Positions 21,274-32,671 of a DNA stretch of 64,000 nucleotides are shown here, piece after piece (position 1 is the first letter of the stretch; every line of letters starts with the position of its first letter). Where the stretch lies: positions 14,947,096 to 15,011,095 of the forward strand of contig CM065298.1 of NCBI GenBank assembly GCA_032871835.1, in the 5' to 3' direction. The DNA comes from Dipteronia dyeriana (taxonomy: Eukaryota > Streptophyta > Magnoliopsida > Sapindales > Sapindaceae). Under the pieces are notes generated by a model. It searched no databases. It was not told the origin of the DNA and saw only the letters and a program-made list of their open reading frames with translations. The translations under genes and the position numbers were made by a program.

Positions 21274-21960
21274 TTAGAGTTGTCTAAAACTCAAGATATT
21301 AATTTTCATATTGGGCACGTAATAAACATTTGATATAAATTGATGTCCTCCATTCTTCAAGCGGATTAGGATCTTACCTTTGCCTTTCATCGGAATTTTA
21401 GACTTATCACCAAAGCAAACATTGTCGCTCACTGATTCATAGAGGTCCATGAACATGCTTCTTCTTCCACACATATGGTTGCTTGCTTCGGTGTCAAATT
21501 ACCTAGTAGTATCTTGCCTTCCATCATTATCGTTGCATGCTAATAATAGAGTACCTTCTTCTTGGCTTTTGTCTTCCACATAATTAACCTTCTTTACAAT
21601 TTTGGTTTTATGAGCTCTACATTCTGAAACATAGTGACCAAATTTTTGACAATTATAACACTTGATTTGTGACTTGTTATACCTTGACCTTGAGTTGCTC
21701 CTCCCATGACCATATGCTGAGTTTTCTCTTTAGTCTTCATTATTGTTGCAACCTCCTCATCCACGACCACGAACTCGACCTCGTTCTTGGCCATGACCTC
21801 TTCATTGGCCACGACCTCTTCCACGTTGACCTCGTTCATTGCCAAAGCTTTATTCTTTTTTATTCGAATGAACTTGCATCTTGAGTAGTTGTTCCATAAT
21901 ATCGTGGTTCTTCTTATGCTTTTCTTCATATGCTTGCAACGACCCCAATAGTTGGTTAAT
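21274..21960 (-). pseudogene. Copia zinc knuckle and protease region, copy 2
   Basis: Frames at 21929-21594 and 21474-21274 correspond to the Gag end and zinc knuckle (VIIVKNLVTMFQNVEL is an out-of-phase reading of the knuckle) and the post-protease block MCGRRSMFMDLYESVSDNVC. The protease active site region around 21480 is interrupted. Confidence 0.75.
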
Positions 21961-21999
21961 AGTCATCTCCTCTAAGTTTTTTGTTTCTTCAATCGTTAC

Positions 22000-23208
22000 A
22001 GATTAACATTAAAAAGTTTATGTTTACTAAGGTATAATATCATTATTTTACACTTCCAATATGATTAATTCCCTAATTTTGACATAATTTCGTTCTCTCG
22101 CTTAAATAAATGTGTTGTGTTGTAATCAATGCATTTTTATTTGTATTTCGGAGGTAATATGGTCAGTTCAAGATTATGGAGAAGTCAGATGTATAAACAA
22201 ACATCATTTTCAAGATAAGAACGTTAAAAACTTTAGGAAGACCATGAAGGGCATTTGTTTTTGTAATTTTGACTATTCACTGTTCATAGTTGACTTTCAA
22301 TGTTCACTAATGACGTGACACATTCTTATTGGACCGAATTGCAAGTGCACCATACACGCGACTGCGGGGAATCACATTCTAGAAGACTATTGACTTTGTC
22401 CGTTGACTAATGACATGGCATATTTCTATTGGCCCTAATTGTGAGTGCACCGTACACGTGCGACAGAGAATCATATTCTAGAAGCCATTGCATTGTTTAC
22501 TGTTGACTTTCACTTTCGCGGTTACTATTCTCTATTCATTATTCATTATTTACTGATGACGTGGTGAAATCTGGACGTTCTGTTCTAAATTTATCCGATG
22601 GTCAATTTTTATCCGTATGATGTATAAATAGTGGACCTCCCCTTAATTTGGACATCCTGAATCCAAATCTGACCTTAGATTTGTGAAATTCTCTCTCTAA
22701 TGTTCTTAAATTCTCAGTTTAAATAAAATAGCTATTTCCTAGTTAAATTATGTTTGGCTACTTTAAAATAGCTATGGTCGAATGTGATACTGTTGGTATG
22801 GAAAATATGATCCAATTTTGGTAATATTAATATATATTTTTTTGCTTTCTCCCTTCTGATTTTTATGGAGTTTTTGACTCACTGTAGACAGACAAATTTT
22901 GTTTGGCACAATAGGTACTTTACCCATATCTATCAGAGAGTGGTTAGTGGAACGGAATACCCTCCCATTAATCTGGACTAAACATTAATAACTGGATCAT
23001 ATTCTAATTACCAACAGTGGATTCCTTAGCCCTAGTTTTAATATTAATTGATTTAAATTTTTATAAAAAGTTTAGTAACTAATCTAGATAATTTATTTTA
23101 CAAAGACAAGTAAACAACCTCCATGTGGTTCGACCCAGTCTTACTGGTTAATTTATTACTTTGACACTCTTATACTTGGGAGTAGGAACATTGCTTTAGG
23201 ATGTGTTA
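22000..23208 (+). mobile_element. 1.2-kb LTR-like insertion in copia copy 2 Gag
   Basis: It interrupts the Gag codons that in copy 1 read continuously (CAATCGTTACA...CTCAAATTTAGG). GTTAC occurs on both sides (21995-21999 and 23209-23213). It contains TGTATAAATAGTGG, a TATAAATA promoter-like box, near 22620. It is rich in GACTTTCACTGTTCA-type phrases and has no ORF. In copy 3 the same block starts TGATCAACACTAAATGG and ends GTCAGTTACA, i.e. TG...CA, so it may be a solo LTR. The family is not identified. Confidence 0.6.
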
Positions 23209-23221
23209 GTTACAATGATGT

Positions 23222-23730
23222 GCTCAAATTTAGGATTCAACAAGCATAGTATCTTTTCCATTATCTTCACATCTTTTAACTTTTAACCGTTTCTTTTCAT
23301 TTGATTAGAAATGGCTAATACTCTTGAGAAATAATCGGAGATAGGCTCAGACTCTTTCTTATGTAAAGATTCAAACTCACATCTGAATGTTTGGAGACGT
23401 ACCTTTTTGACTTGATCTAATCCTTTGCAAGAGGTTTGAAGCTTTCCTCATGCTGCTTTAGTAGACGTTGCACTTGTAATCTTCTCGAAGCCATCATCAT
23501 CCAAGGCTTGATAGATGAGGAAGAGAGCTTTCTTGTCTCCCTTTCTTAAATCTCTTAAATTGACTTTTTCAGTATGTGAAAGAGTAACCTTATCTTTTGG
23601 CTCATGGTAGCATTTCTCTACAATTTCCCAAACAGGTGCACCCAAAAGAGCCTTAATCTTAAAACTTTAATTATCGAAGTTGCTCTCATTGAGCACATGA
23701 ACTTGGAAGGAAGCCATTGTCATTGCTAGA
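23222..23730 (-). pseudogene. Copia Gag, copy 2
   Basis: Matches copy 1 Gag. The main open part (23645-23448) reads MGAPVWEIVEKCYHEPKDKV to DDDGFEKITSATSTKAA. The expected start near 23720 is changed by an inserted base (CCATTGTCATTG for CCATGCCGTTG), so the N-terminus is frameshifted. Confidence 0.8.
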
Positions 23731-23777
23731 CATATCTCTTAAAAGCTAGGAAGGATCTTGTAGCTCTGATACCACTT

Positions 23778-24188
23778 TGTTGGAAGTGAAGAGTTTTAAT
23801 GCTTAGGAACTTTTAGGAAGAGGAAATAAAACAAAGAAAATTTTAGTGGAAGAGAACTCTTTGTTAATATGTTTCAAATTTTTGGCTTGATACAAAATGA
23901 TGAACCTTACCTCTATTTATAGTAGTATCACCTCCTTAACCAATGACTAGGATTATGTCACCACATATTTAAACTAGTGGTTACAATTAAGTGTCTAGAA
24001 TTCTCTTCTAAATTATCTATGACTCTAGAATACTCTTACACTCTAGAATATTTTTACAACTATCTAGATTTTTCCCTAATAATAATCAAGAAAAAACTTC
24101 TAGAAACTAGACCTATTCGGCTTAATTAATTGGACACTTATTTTAATCCCGATAATTTTTGGATCAAATCGAGTTGAATTATCCAACA
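23778..24188 (-). repeat. 5' LTR of copia copy 2
   Basis: 411 bp, TGTTGGAAGTG...CCAACA; the primer-binding site lies just left. Confidence 0.9.
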
Positions 24189-24644
24189 GTATTTGCCAAA
24201 CCCTATTACATTTTTATACATTAAGCTTTTAAAACAAAGTTGCATATAAAAGATGTGAAATATCAAACAATTTAGGTTGGCAGATCAAATTAATATTTCC
24301 CGTACATTTCATGATTGTTCTCACCATGTAAAAAATGCATTTAAATTTTCCTTCGTCCACGGCTTTCCTTTTTCATTCTCATTTGAGACTATGAAGCTTC
24401 TGCATTACATGTACACGTCTTGTACATTTGTAGTAGACAGTTTTAGTGATCGATTCCATTAATACTGAGCTCAAGATTAGCAGGATGTGTCTAACATGTA
24501 CCCACTAATATGATCATTTGTTGTTCTCTTCAACACTTATTTCCAGTAAAAATTGCAGAGCAAAAAAGATTCGATCAGGAAGTCCAGGCCTTTTTTTCGA
24601 ACTCTGCTATAGCTAAACACATATAATATATAGAATCAATCAAG

Positions 24645-25178
24645 TGTAAGCATTATGTATAAAGAAAAAATTAATTCTCGTATTGTATACTTAAGTATGA
24701 ATAGACGCGTGCATGAAATCGCAGCGGAAACCATCCAACAAGTAGAGAGTCTTAATCCCGACTCTATAATAACGCAATAACCTGGAAAGAATAATAGAAA
24801 GTCTTCTACTATCTTCTCACCTTTCTCAGATTGTCTAATGAAGAAACAATTATGTAACACATACTATGAGTGAGAGTAACGACCCTCTATAAATAGTATA
24901 ACTTCTTCGAATCCTAACCCATTAAGGATTCTCAAAATCCTAATAGGATGGCTAGTCCTAAAAGAAATACTAGGCCCACAAATAAATAATAGTCCATACC
25001 ATATTCTATTTATATTTAATGTAGCTAAGGTGCATAGGGCCCAACATTATTGATCATATTAATAACGGGCTTTATCCGGTCAACTCTTACTTACTTAAAC
25101 ACTCTAATCAATTTGGTTTTTCATAAACTCAAAATATAATGTCATATGTCGCTCACAATTTTTTATAAAAATCTTACA
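24645..25178 (-). repeat. 3' LTR of LARD-like element, unit B
   Basis: 534 bp; ends CTTACA before TTCTCCCACTTGAGC. Confidence 0.9.
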
Positions 25179-27589
25179 TTCTCCCACTTGAGCTACATAG
25201 ACCTTATCATTTTAGATTTAAAAATTCATTTTAGAAAACTATTCTTAGGATTGACAAACAATTATATGTGGCCACAACGAATGTTTAAGAGAGTAACATC
25301 TTCCTTCTCCTTAGTCCAATAAAACCTTAAGTATCCAACTACAAAGATCATTAAATCTTTAATCGACATAAGATCATATGTAATCAAAATACCTTCGCTC
25401 TACCTACTCAGGTAAAATGGTATATATGTGTGGTATGGAAAATTACATGCAAATGTGATCGTCATGCCAATTTCCGTATAGGTCCACCTTCGCTTTAAGC
25501 GAAGTATCTTAAGACGAGAAACTTAATATCTTAAGAATCTTATACTCATTTGTCAAACATTTTGACTTTCAGTTAAACCTCCCCTAAGACAGACAAATCT
25601 TTTTGTCTTAAGTAATGTTTGCTCATCAGTGGAAACTTTATACCTTATGAGTGAACAACCCCCCTCAAGCTAAAAGCTTGAGATTTCTTGCCATAACCAA
25701 CCATCTGTATGCACACAATAACAAATATGACAAACATCTTAACATGCATATACATTATATTCTCGAGAATAAGTAACAAATATGCATAGAATAAATGAAG
25801 TTAATCTAATTAAAGACAACTCCCACTAACCAAACACATCAAACATCATCCAAAACATGATATAACATGCTCCATAAAACCTCCGGAGTCAAATATCTTG
25901 ATTAGTGTATCAAGAATTATTTTACTTGTATCTATTAGAAACTCGCAACTCTTAAATCTTTCTCTCACTACAATATTCATATGAATAAACCTCCGAGATC
26001 TCTTATCATAATTAGAGAAATAAAATGCAATGAAATTATCACAATATACCTCTTAATATTATTTCACAATCAAAATTCTTCAGAGTTGCAATATATAAAG
26101 CCACATATTTCTTTATCCATACATACATGACATTTTCTTACGAGAACACTCCAATTTACTTAAAGTATTAAAGTTATTCAATTTTACCAATATGTACCTA
26201 AAACAAGTAAACTTGTAATCATATCAATTCTTTAAGAGCTCCTTTATTGTATTTTCTCAATAGCATTATCAAAAAGGTTTGTTCGAGTTTTTCTCCTCGA
26301 AATACTAGAGATAAAATTCTTAATGTCACACAAATGACAACATAGAGCACATAGAAAATTAACTTACTCCCACTGACCCTCAGTTATGTCTAAGGACAAA
26401 ATAAAACCTTTTAACAAAGTCTTAAAATGCTGCAACATTATTAAACTAAACACCATTGTTTGGAAACTTAATTAACTATATCAATGAAGGTTTTAAGTAT
26501 GCAAACTTAATACTAATTTTCAAGTAAAATATTTTAGCCATAAATTTGACAACTTTCAGAATATTATTACTTCGAAAAATCATTTTCAACCAATTAGTTT
26601 GCAACTATTTGACAACTAAGTCAAAAAACCAATCTCCAATGATATCCAAAATTGCAATTCAACAAACATGCCATTCACTCAACATAAATATCACAAGCAT
26701 ACAATTTCTTATTTAAATGCAAGTCTTTGAAATTATACATTCTTAACAATATCACTCTCTCTACATTAAGAATGTATAATGCATGGACAAAATTATTCTC
26801 ATAAATAAAACAGAACATGTTCTATGAGCTATTACCAATAGTTTCTAACTTTTGCAGTCCTATCATTAAATTTAATGAGATCACTTTAATACAATTCAGT
26901 AAAAGAATTAAAACTGAGAATTAAAAAATAATCAAAATGTCCTACAAATCAATTATCTCCATACCACATTTGGTCATGTGATTAAAACTATTACATGTAA
27001 ACTATAAGAACAATCATCAATTTAATTCTAAAAACTAAAAGTAGAACATAGAATACGAGTTACCAAAATCACCATATAACTCACTAAGTGAAAATCATAA
27101 GTAAGAACATATTATCTTAAATAGACTTAAATATATTACTTTTAAATCTCAGTTTTATTATGAAAATTGTACTATGTATTATAGTATCAAATCAGAAATA
27201 TCATCCAATAAAACCTTTAGAGGTTAAAGATAATCAAAATATGATCACGAATTCAATTGAATTCTAATAAATCCTCTAAACTACTTGATCCCTCTTAAAT
27301 ACTGAGTTTATTGAAAGAATTTATAATATAAAATGTATCACAAGAAACAACCCACTAAGTGTTTAACTGATAATCAATTAATTATTTCAAAACATAAATC
27401 AAGGGATACCTTTTATTACGATAGCAAATTATTTTATGTCCTCAGTATTCAATTTGACTTGCTATGTTTAATTGTCAAAAAATTCCAAACTACTTCCTAT
27501 GTTGTTTGTAGTGACCGATCACTTATCACATGCATATAATTCCATCATTGCAATTCAAATTTAATAACTGATAACCTACAAATATCTAA
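25179..27589. other. LARD interior, non-coding
   Basis: AT-rich and full of stops in all frames. It is closely matched in unit C (39685-40659 and 47586-48970). No coding domain recognised. Confidence 0.7.
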
Positions 27590-28080
27590 AAATCTTAATG
27601 ATCGGTCACTACGTGAAACATAATCATCCAATTCTCGAGAATATTCAATCAATTATTTAAACTTAACAAAGTAATAATCATTGGCCAACTAAATTCTCAA
27701 AATAGAAATGATTAGTCACTACGTGAAATATAATCACTTGATTCACGAGAATATTTTCTTAAAAAAATTATAAATTTAAACCTCTTCAATAATTGATAAC
27801 CGACGAATTTATCAAAATCTTAATGAATAATCACTATGTGAAATATAATCATCAAATTTATGAGAAAATTATATCAATTATTGAATTAAAATCATTAATA
27901 ATCGATAACCGATGAATTTCTCAAAATCATAATGATTAGTCAATATGTGAAACATAATCATTTGATTTATGAGAAAATTCTATCAATTAATAATTTTAAA
28001 CAAACTAATAATTATTATGAAAACTTAATGATTAGTCACTACGTGAAACATAATCATCCGAAATCGTAATAACTATTTAT
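27590..28080. repeat. Degenerate tandem repeat, about 110-bp unit, unit B
   Basis: The phrase CACTACGTGAAA (or a close variant) recurs at 27607, 27717, 27832, 27941 and 28037, spaced 96 to 115 bp. Each unit also holds CATAATCATC, CACGAGAATATT and GATAACCGACGAATTTCTC-like phrases. It is homologous to the larger array at 49520-50760. Confidence 0.85.
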
Positions 28081-28399
28081 GAACTGCAATTATTCTTTTA
28101 AAAATTTTGGAAAATTTTAAAATTGCCTAGTGATTTTAGTTAATTTAAAATTGGCCCCTATATTTATCGAAATATTAAATTGACTCAATTACTTTCTGAA
28201 ATTATAAATCTATCCCAACACATAACCAATTACACATAGTTACCTCAATGTTCTAATTAATTCAAACATACCCAAGAAGAATTGCACAACAACACAATAT
28301 TATATCTAATTCACAAAAGAACCTAGGAAAAATTCATAACAGTCCAAAACTTTATCAATTCTCAAAAGTTGGCCCATAACTAAACAAACCAGAAACCCT

Positions 28400-28730
28400 A
28401 GGTTTTTTGCGCCGCCTAAGGCCCTTGCTCCGTCGCAAGAAGAGCGCCGGAAACAACAATCGGAAAAACAGCAGAAAGCCTCCCCATTCACTGTTCCAGT
28501 AACTCAATCCGCAAACATTTGTGGATCGCTTTGATCCGAGAGAGATCCAAACAACGGCGGTCCTCACCGTCAACAGAATGTCGACGGACGGTGGCTACTC
28601 TTCCAAACCCGAGATCGACATGCACCTACGGCCAGATCTGGGAAGAATGACCTGCACCGGTTGTGGCTCTGATCCGGGTCTCGAACGATCGACCTGTGTC
28701 TGCGTACGTGTTTAGAAAGAACAACCCATT
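28400..28730. other. GC-richer patch in LARD interior, unit B
   Basis: A clearly more GC-rich island in an AT-rich element, matched at 51060-51420 in unit C. Short frames on both strands are open (plus MSTDGGYSSKPEIDMHLRPD; minus 28761-28570), but no family is recognised. It may be the structured leader or packaging region near the primer-binding site. Confidence 0.4.
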
Positions 28731-29283
28731 CAAACCCAAAAACAGGAGTCATATATTGCACCTAAAACACTAATCAACATCCAACTAGCCATAGATGCAA
28801 CATACACTTCACACAACCTTATCCATCACTGGATTCACACCAACACACACGTCAAAGCAACAAATAATACAAACATGGATTTCAATTTTTGTTGTTTAAT
28901 ATATGATACATTAGTATATAATATATAATTTCTTGTTGGTAGGCATAGACAAACTAAATTGCAATTCCAGGTGTTTTAATCAAAAACAAAATCCATATTA
29001 CATGCTTCACACAATTAGATGCAGCTGTGTGTATATATTAGTTCATGGCAATCTAGATTATTCAAATATAGTGTAACAAGATGACATAATACCCAAAATT
29101 GCACACCTTAATTACCAACCAAACAGACAATATCTTTTAGGATTTCGTCACCATTTAATACACAATAAAATTCAATACAAACATGGACCTTTTTCGTTGG
29201 CACAACAATTCAAAATTCAATCTAGCGTGTTTAAACATAATTATGTTCAACCTATGCAACAATACGACGCGCTCTGATACCAC

Positions 29284-29835
29284 TGTAAGCATAATGTATA
29301 AAGTAATAATTAAATCACGTATTGTATACATAAGTATAAATAGACGTGTACCTGGAAACGCAACGGAAACCATCCAACTCGTAGAGAGTTTTAATCTCGA
29401 CTCCATAATAGCGTAATAACCTGGAAAGAACAATAGAAAATCTTCTACTCTCTTCTTACCTTTCTCAGATTACCTAATAGGGAGACAATTCTGTAACACA
29501 TACTATGAGTGAGAGTATGGACCCCCTATAAATAGTATAACTTCCTAGTATCTTAACCCATAAAGGATTCTCAGAACCTTAGTCGGATGACTAGTTCTAA
29601 AGGGATTACTAGTTCTAAAGGGATTACTAGGTCCACACATGTACAATAGTCCATACCATATCCTACATATATTTATTGTAGCTAAGGTGCACTGAGTCCA
29701 ATAATATTGATCACATTAATAACTGGCTTTATTAGGTCAACTTTCACTTATTTAAACATTCCAATCAATTCGGTTTTTCATAAAGTCAAAATATAATGTC
29801 ATATGTTGCTCACAATATTTTATAAAAATCTTACA
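29284..29835 (-). repeat. 5' LTR of LARD-like element, unit B
   Basis: 552 bp, starts TGTAAGCATAATGTATAAAG next to the primer-binding site; followed by TCAAG. Confidence 0.9.
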
Positions 29836-29949
29836 TCAAGAACCATGTACATAGTTAAGAATCTATGTTATTACCCAATTAGTAAAGATTATCATTTTTT
29901 CATGCCGTTAATATTGAAGTCTTGAAAAGCTAAGAAGCAGATATATGTA

Positions 29950-30000
29950 GTCCCACATTGCCTACAAAAAGCAACCCTCAACTAGAATATACATATAAAA
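29950..30000 (+). promoter_or_regulatory. snRNA promoter (USE + TATA) of U5-C
   Basis: USE GTCCCACATTG at 29950-29960 and TATA box TATAAAA at 29994-30000, about 44 bp apart: the Pol II-type spacing of plant snRNA genes. Confidence 0.85.
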
Positions 30001-30031
30001 CATGAAGCAGCCCCATCATTTTCCTTCATGG

Positions 30032-30150
30032 AGCCATATGGTGAGCACAAAACAAACTATTCTTTCGCCTTTTACTAAAGAATACCGTGTGCTTGCCACT
30101 TTTAACGGTATACACCTATTTTTGTTGGAGTTGTACTATCCTGTACAACC
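30032..30150 (+). ncRNA. U5: U5 spliceosomal snRNA, unit C
   Basis: Loop 1 CGCCTTTTAC is intact in its context ACTATTCTTT...TAAAGAATACCGTG. The basal stem TGAGCACA / TGTGCTTG has wobble pairs and is weaker than in unit D. The Sm-like site CTATTTTTGTTGGAG differs from the usual AATTTTTGGAG. The 3' hairpin GTTGTAC / GTACAAC ends near 30149, giving about 119 nt. AAATCTAAA downstream may be the 3' box. About 12 differences from U5-D were counted by eye. It is possibly expressed, with somewhat relaxed sequence. Confidence 0.82.
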
Positions 30151-30291
30151 ACTAACAAATCTAAATCCAATCTTTTTGTATATCTTTTTTATGTTATGTG
30201 ATTTTATATGTAGGATTTAACCTTTGAAAATCTATGATATTATAAATCACTGGACATGTTAATCGGACTCACTCCACGCGATCAAGTCAAT

Positions 30292-31560
30292 TTTTTTTTT
30301 TTTAAAAAAAGGGATTCATATATAACCATAATTACATTCTGACATCGTCCTGAATAAACTTTACAACAGAGGGCGACCACTCCAAAATTGAGCTAATGAA
30401 TGAGCTACAAAATTAGCCTCTCACTAAACAAAATGAAATTCTACCACCTCTAACAAACTGTACATAACCAATCCAAACTCTGAAAAGGGTAACGAGTTAG
30501 ACTTAATAAGATTACAGACGACTACAGAATCTGACCTAAGACAAACTGGAACAAGGTGTGAGTCTCTTGCCAGCTCCAAACTCTTAATTAACACAGCCAA
30601 AGATTCTGCGGTTTCAATAGAAAAAGAATCAGAGTACCGTTTCAGTCATGTTTCCATGACACACCCCATGTTATCCCGAATTACCATTCGTGGTCCACTA
30701 GACCTGCGGTAGAGGAAATGTAAGCATATACATTTAATTTGTGAACAAGGCTGCCAACGACACACTTGGGCACCCATACTAGCAGCCGCAATGCTAACGT
30801 GAGCAGCACAGAAATCTTGTAAAAACATCTTAGCCCAACCCACAACTTCCTCTACATTAATCAGCAAGAAAGAGTGCGCTAATCTGTTTCAGCTGTGAAT
30901 CCACACCGTCTACAACACAATCACCAAAAGTTCGATTTCCTGAACTGAAATATATTCTTGACAGTACAACAAGAAACCAAAAAAATCAATGGAACCAGCA
31001 AGGGGGCATTCAAGAAATTCAGGAACCAAGAATCATATCCCTTTCAAGCAATCACAAAGCCATAAAGCGTGTAGGACAATCTCTTTTTCCTGAGAATATA
31101 GAGGACAAATATCATGCATAGGAATACCGCAACAAGCCAAACTAGACCGTGTCAGCAACCAACTAATGCAAGCCCTCCAAAGAAAAAGCTCGACCTTGGA
31201 AAGTACTTATATGTAAACTCCATAAAAAAATTCCACCAGGCAGAACTGCACGGAAAATCTCACATCAACAAGCCCACATGATAACAACTCTTCACAGAAT
31301 ATCTGCCAAGTTTGTGATGATGCCAACATAAAGAATAGGGCACCCGATAGTATGAACAAGGCAAGCTTAAAATCTTATGTGCATCATCCATCCTCAATAA
31401 AAGCATCACGAATTAAACATGCATTCCATTGGCCTGTAACTGTTTTCAAGATATCAACGGGGCCGTTTCCCACACCTCATCTGGAACCAAATTCTAACAA
31501 TTGTCTTCCCCACGGCAGCCTACGCTAGACAAAAGTGGGAGAAAACCCCAATACCTTGGA
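30292..31560 (-). mobile_element. LINE 3' fragment between U5-C and U2-C
   Basis: The minus-strand 3' end is the poly(T)/A run at about 30292-30310. Moving upstream are the RNase H end (EANFVAHSLAQFWSGRPL) and the RNase H start (MVIRDNMGCVMET, 30646). Before these come the zinc-binding reverse-transcriptase tail with GIPMHDICPLYSQEKEIVLH and W.LCDCLKGIW, and a GVGNGPVDIL block (about 31460). These are the C-terminal domains of plant L1-type ORF2. Stops and frameshifts are present. The 5' part is missing. Confidence 0.8.
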
Positions 31561-31869
31561 AATACCTAAACAGCAGGACGTCATATCAGTTTCGGCTTAT
31601 ATATGTATAGATTTTATCTAAATGGAAGAAGACTAAAAATTGAGTCATTCTGAGATTTTGTGTATGCTATTTCAGCAACACTTTGGAAATCTAACACAAA
31701 AAGACCAGGAACCAAAATTACAGTACAGCAGAAACTTTCTGTTATCCGCATTTCAACAGCAGAAGGGATCAGGAGAATTGAGAGGTGAGAGCAGCCAAAA
31801 ATAAACCACAAGATTAGTCAACTGCGGCTACAATACAATCTTTATAAAAAAAAATCAGTAAGAAAAACG

Positions 31870-31921
31870 TTTCCCACATCGAGAGAGCTTGAGACCTGAC
31901 AATACATAGAAGTGCTGTAAG
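31870..31921 (+). promoter_or_regulatory. snRNA promoter of U2-C, TATA altered
   Basis: USE TTTCCCACATCG at 31870-31881. At the TATA position the sequence is TGTAAG (31916-31921), where unit D has TATAAG. This single change may weaken the promoter. Confidence 0.75.
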
Positions 31922-31947
31922 AGCTTAATCAATATAGTGTCCAAATC

Positions 31948-32143
31948 AAACCTTTCTCGGCCTTTTGGCTAAGATCAAGTGTAGTATCTGTTCTTATCAG
32001 TTTAATATTTGATATGTGGATCGTTGATTCACACGATATTAAATTTATTTTTTGAGGGAGAGGTCCCATCACATTAGCTTGCTATTCGGGTCCTCAATTG
32101 TCGCCAATGTGTTGCACTGTTGCATGGGCTCGGCACACCCCAA
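31948..32143 (+). ncRNA. U2: U2 spliceosomal snRNA, unit C, probably weakened
   Basis: 196 nt, the usual plant U2 length. The first 61 nt are near-perfect (AAACC instead of ATACC at the start; GTAGTA branch-site pairing intact; ATTTTTTG Sm site present). The rest carries many changes that unit D does not have. Stem-loop III reads CATTAGC...GCTATTC with broken pairs, and stem-loop IV reads GCCAATG opposite CATGGGC with a mismatch. I counted about 15 differences from U2-D, 14 of them after position 61. A 3' box (CAATGTTAGTTTAA, 32145-32158) follows. It may be transcribed, but folding of its 3' half looks impaired. Confidence 0.85.
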
Positions 32144-32213
32144 CCAATGTTAGTTTAATTTTATCAAATAAAATCTTGTAGCTTTCCAAGTATTAGTGAA
32201 CTTTTATTGGTAT

Positions 32214-32214
<1 letters not shown>

Positions 32215-32258
<44 letters not shown>
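32215..32258. repeat. (TA)n microsatellite, unit C
   Basis: About 21 TA units. The same position in unit D (about 54835-54854) is where homology between the units ends. Confidence 0.9.
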
Positions 32259-32262
<4 letters not shown>

Positions 32263-32506
32263 CTTAGTAGGTGTCGACAGTTTTTGGTCAGACAGTGGTG
32301 TTTAGAAGAACATTGAATTGTTTTATATGGCAATATTTCTATTGCGCTAACCTAAACACTTCACTTATTTTTATGTATTATAATTAAGTTAACAAGTTAA
32401 GAGCTTATAGGTTAAGTAACCGATATCATGAAGTTGGCTCTTACAAAATTTTGAATATCAAAATTTTGATCCAATAGAGAATCTCCTTAGATGAAAACTA
32501 TAATCT

Positions 32507-32587
32507 CAACAGTAATTTTGGGGTTCTCAAGTGTCGCCCATGCCCATGCTCATGCATTGAACTACTGCACAGGTTTGATACACCCCC
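32507..32587 (+). pseudogene. U2: Second degenerate U2 3' fragment, unit C
   Basis: GGGGTTCTCAAGTGTCGCCC, then ATGCATTGAACTACTGCACA and ACACCCCC, is a decayed U2 stem-loop III-IV copy with a CCCATG duplication. It matches 16518-16599. Confidence 0.68.
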
Positions 32588-32671
32588 TTTCAATTGTAAT
32601 GCGAGGTATAACTTGTACTATAACTTCATAAGTCTAAGAGGTTTACCTATTTGAGCCAACCTCAACTTATT

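Larger units (their letters stand above)
16681..24188 (-). mobile_element. Ty1/copia element, copy 2 (unit B), with nested insertions
   Basis: Same family and same right-hand genomic site as copy 1 (CCAACA then GTATTTGCC). The left LTR is truncated: it starts at CTAGTAGCACC, losing about 145 bp. The same truncation is found in copy 3. The right LTR (23778-24188) is complete, with the primer-binding site GCTCTGATACCA just before it. Two later insertions lie inside: a solo gypsy LTR (18290-19827) in reverse transcriptase and a 1.2-kb LTR-like block (22000-23208) in Gag. Confidence 0.9.
24645..29835 (-). mobile_element. Non-autonomous LARD-like LTR element, unit B
   Basis: Two LTRs of 534 and 552 bp (TGTAAGCA...TCTTACA) are flanked by TCAAG duplications (24640-24644 and 29836-29840). 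The initiator-Met primer-binding site (GCTCTGATACCA, 29271-29282) abuts the right LTR, and a polypurine tract (complement TTCTCCCACTTGAG) abuts the left one. The 4.1-kb interior has no Gag or Pol similarity in any frame. It must have moved with proteins supplied by another element. It holds a degenerate tandem repeat (27590-28080) and a GC-richer patch (28400-28720). The same element at the same site is in unit C. Confidence 0.88.
32144..32671. other. Spacer with TA microsatellite and U2 fragment, unit C
   Basis: Contains the U2 3' box, a (TA)n run at about 32215-32258, and the degenerate U2 fragment annotated separately. No gene. It is homologous to 16203-16680. Confidence 0.8.

Noticed and set aside
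27590..28080. CRISPR-like appearance of regularly spaced CACTACGTGAAA
   Set aside because: The whole 110-bp unit is repeated, not a short repeat with unique spacers, and this is plant nuclear DNA.
30002..30220. 72-residue plus frame over the U5-C gene, and the like at 52585
   Set aside because: The sequence is explained by the U5 snRNA and its promoter.
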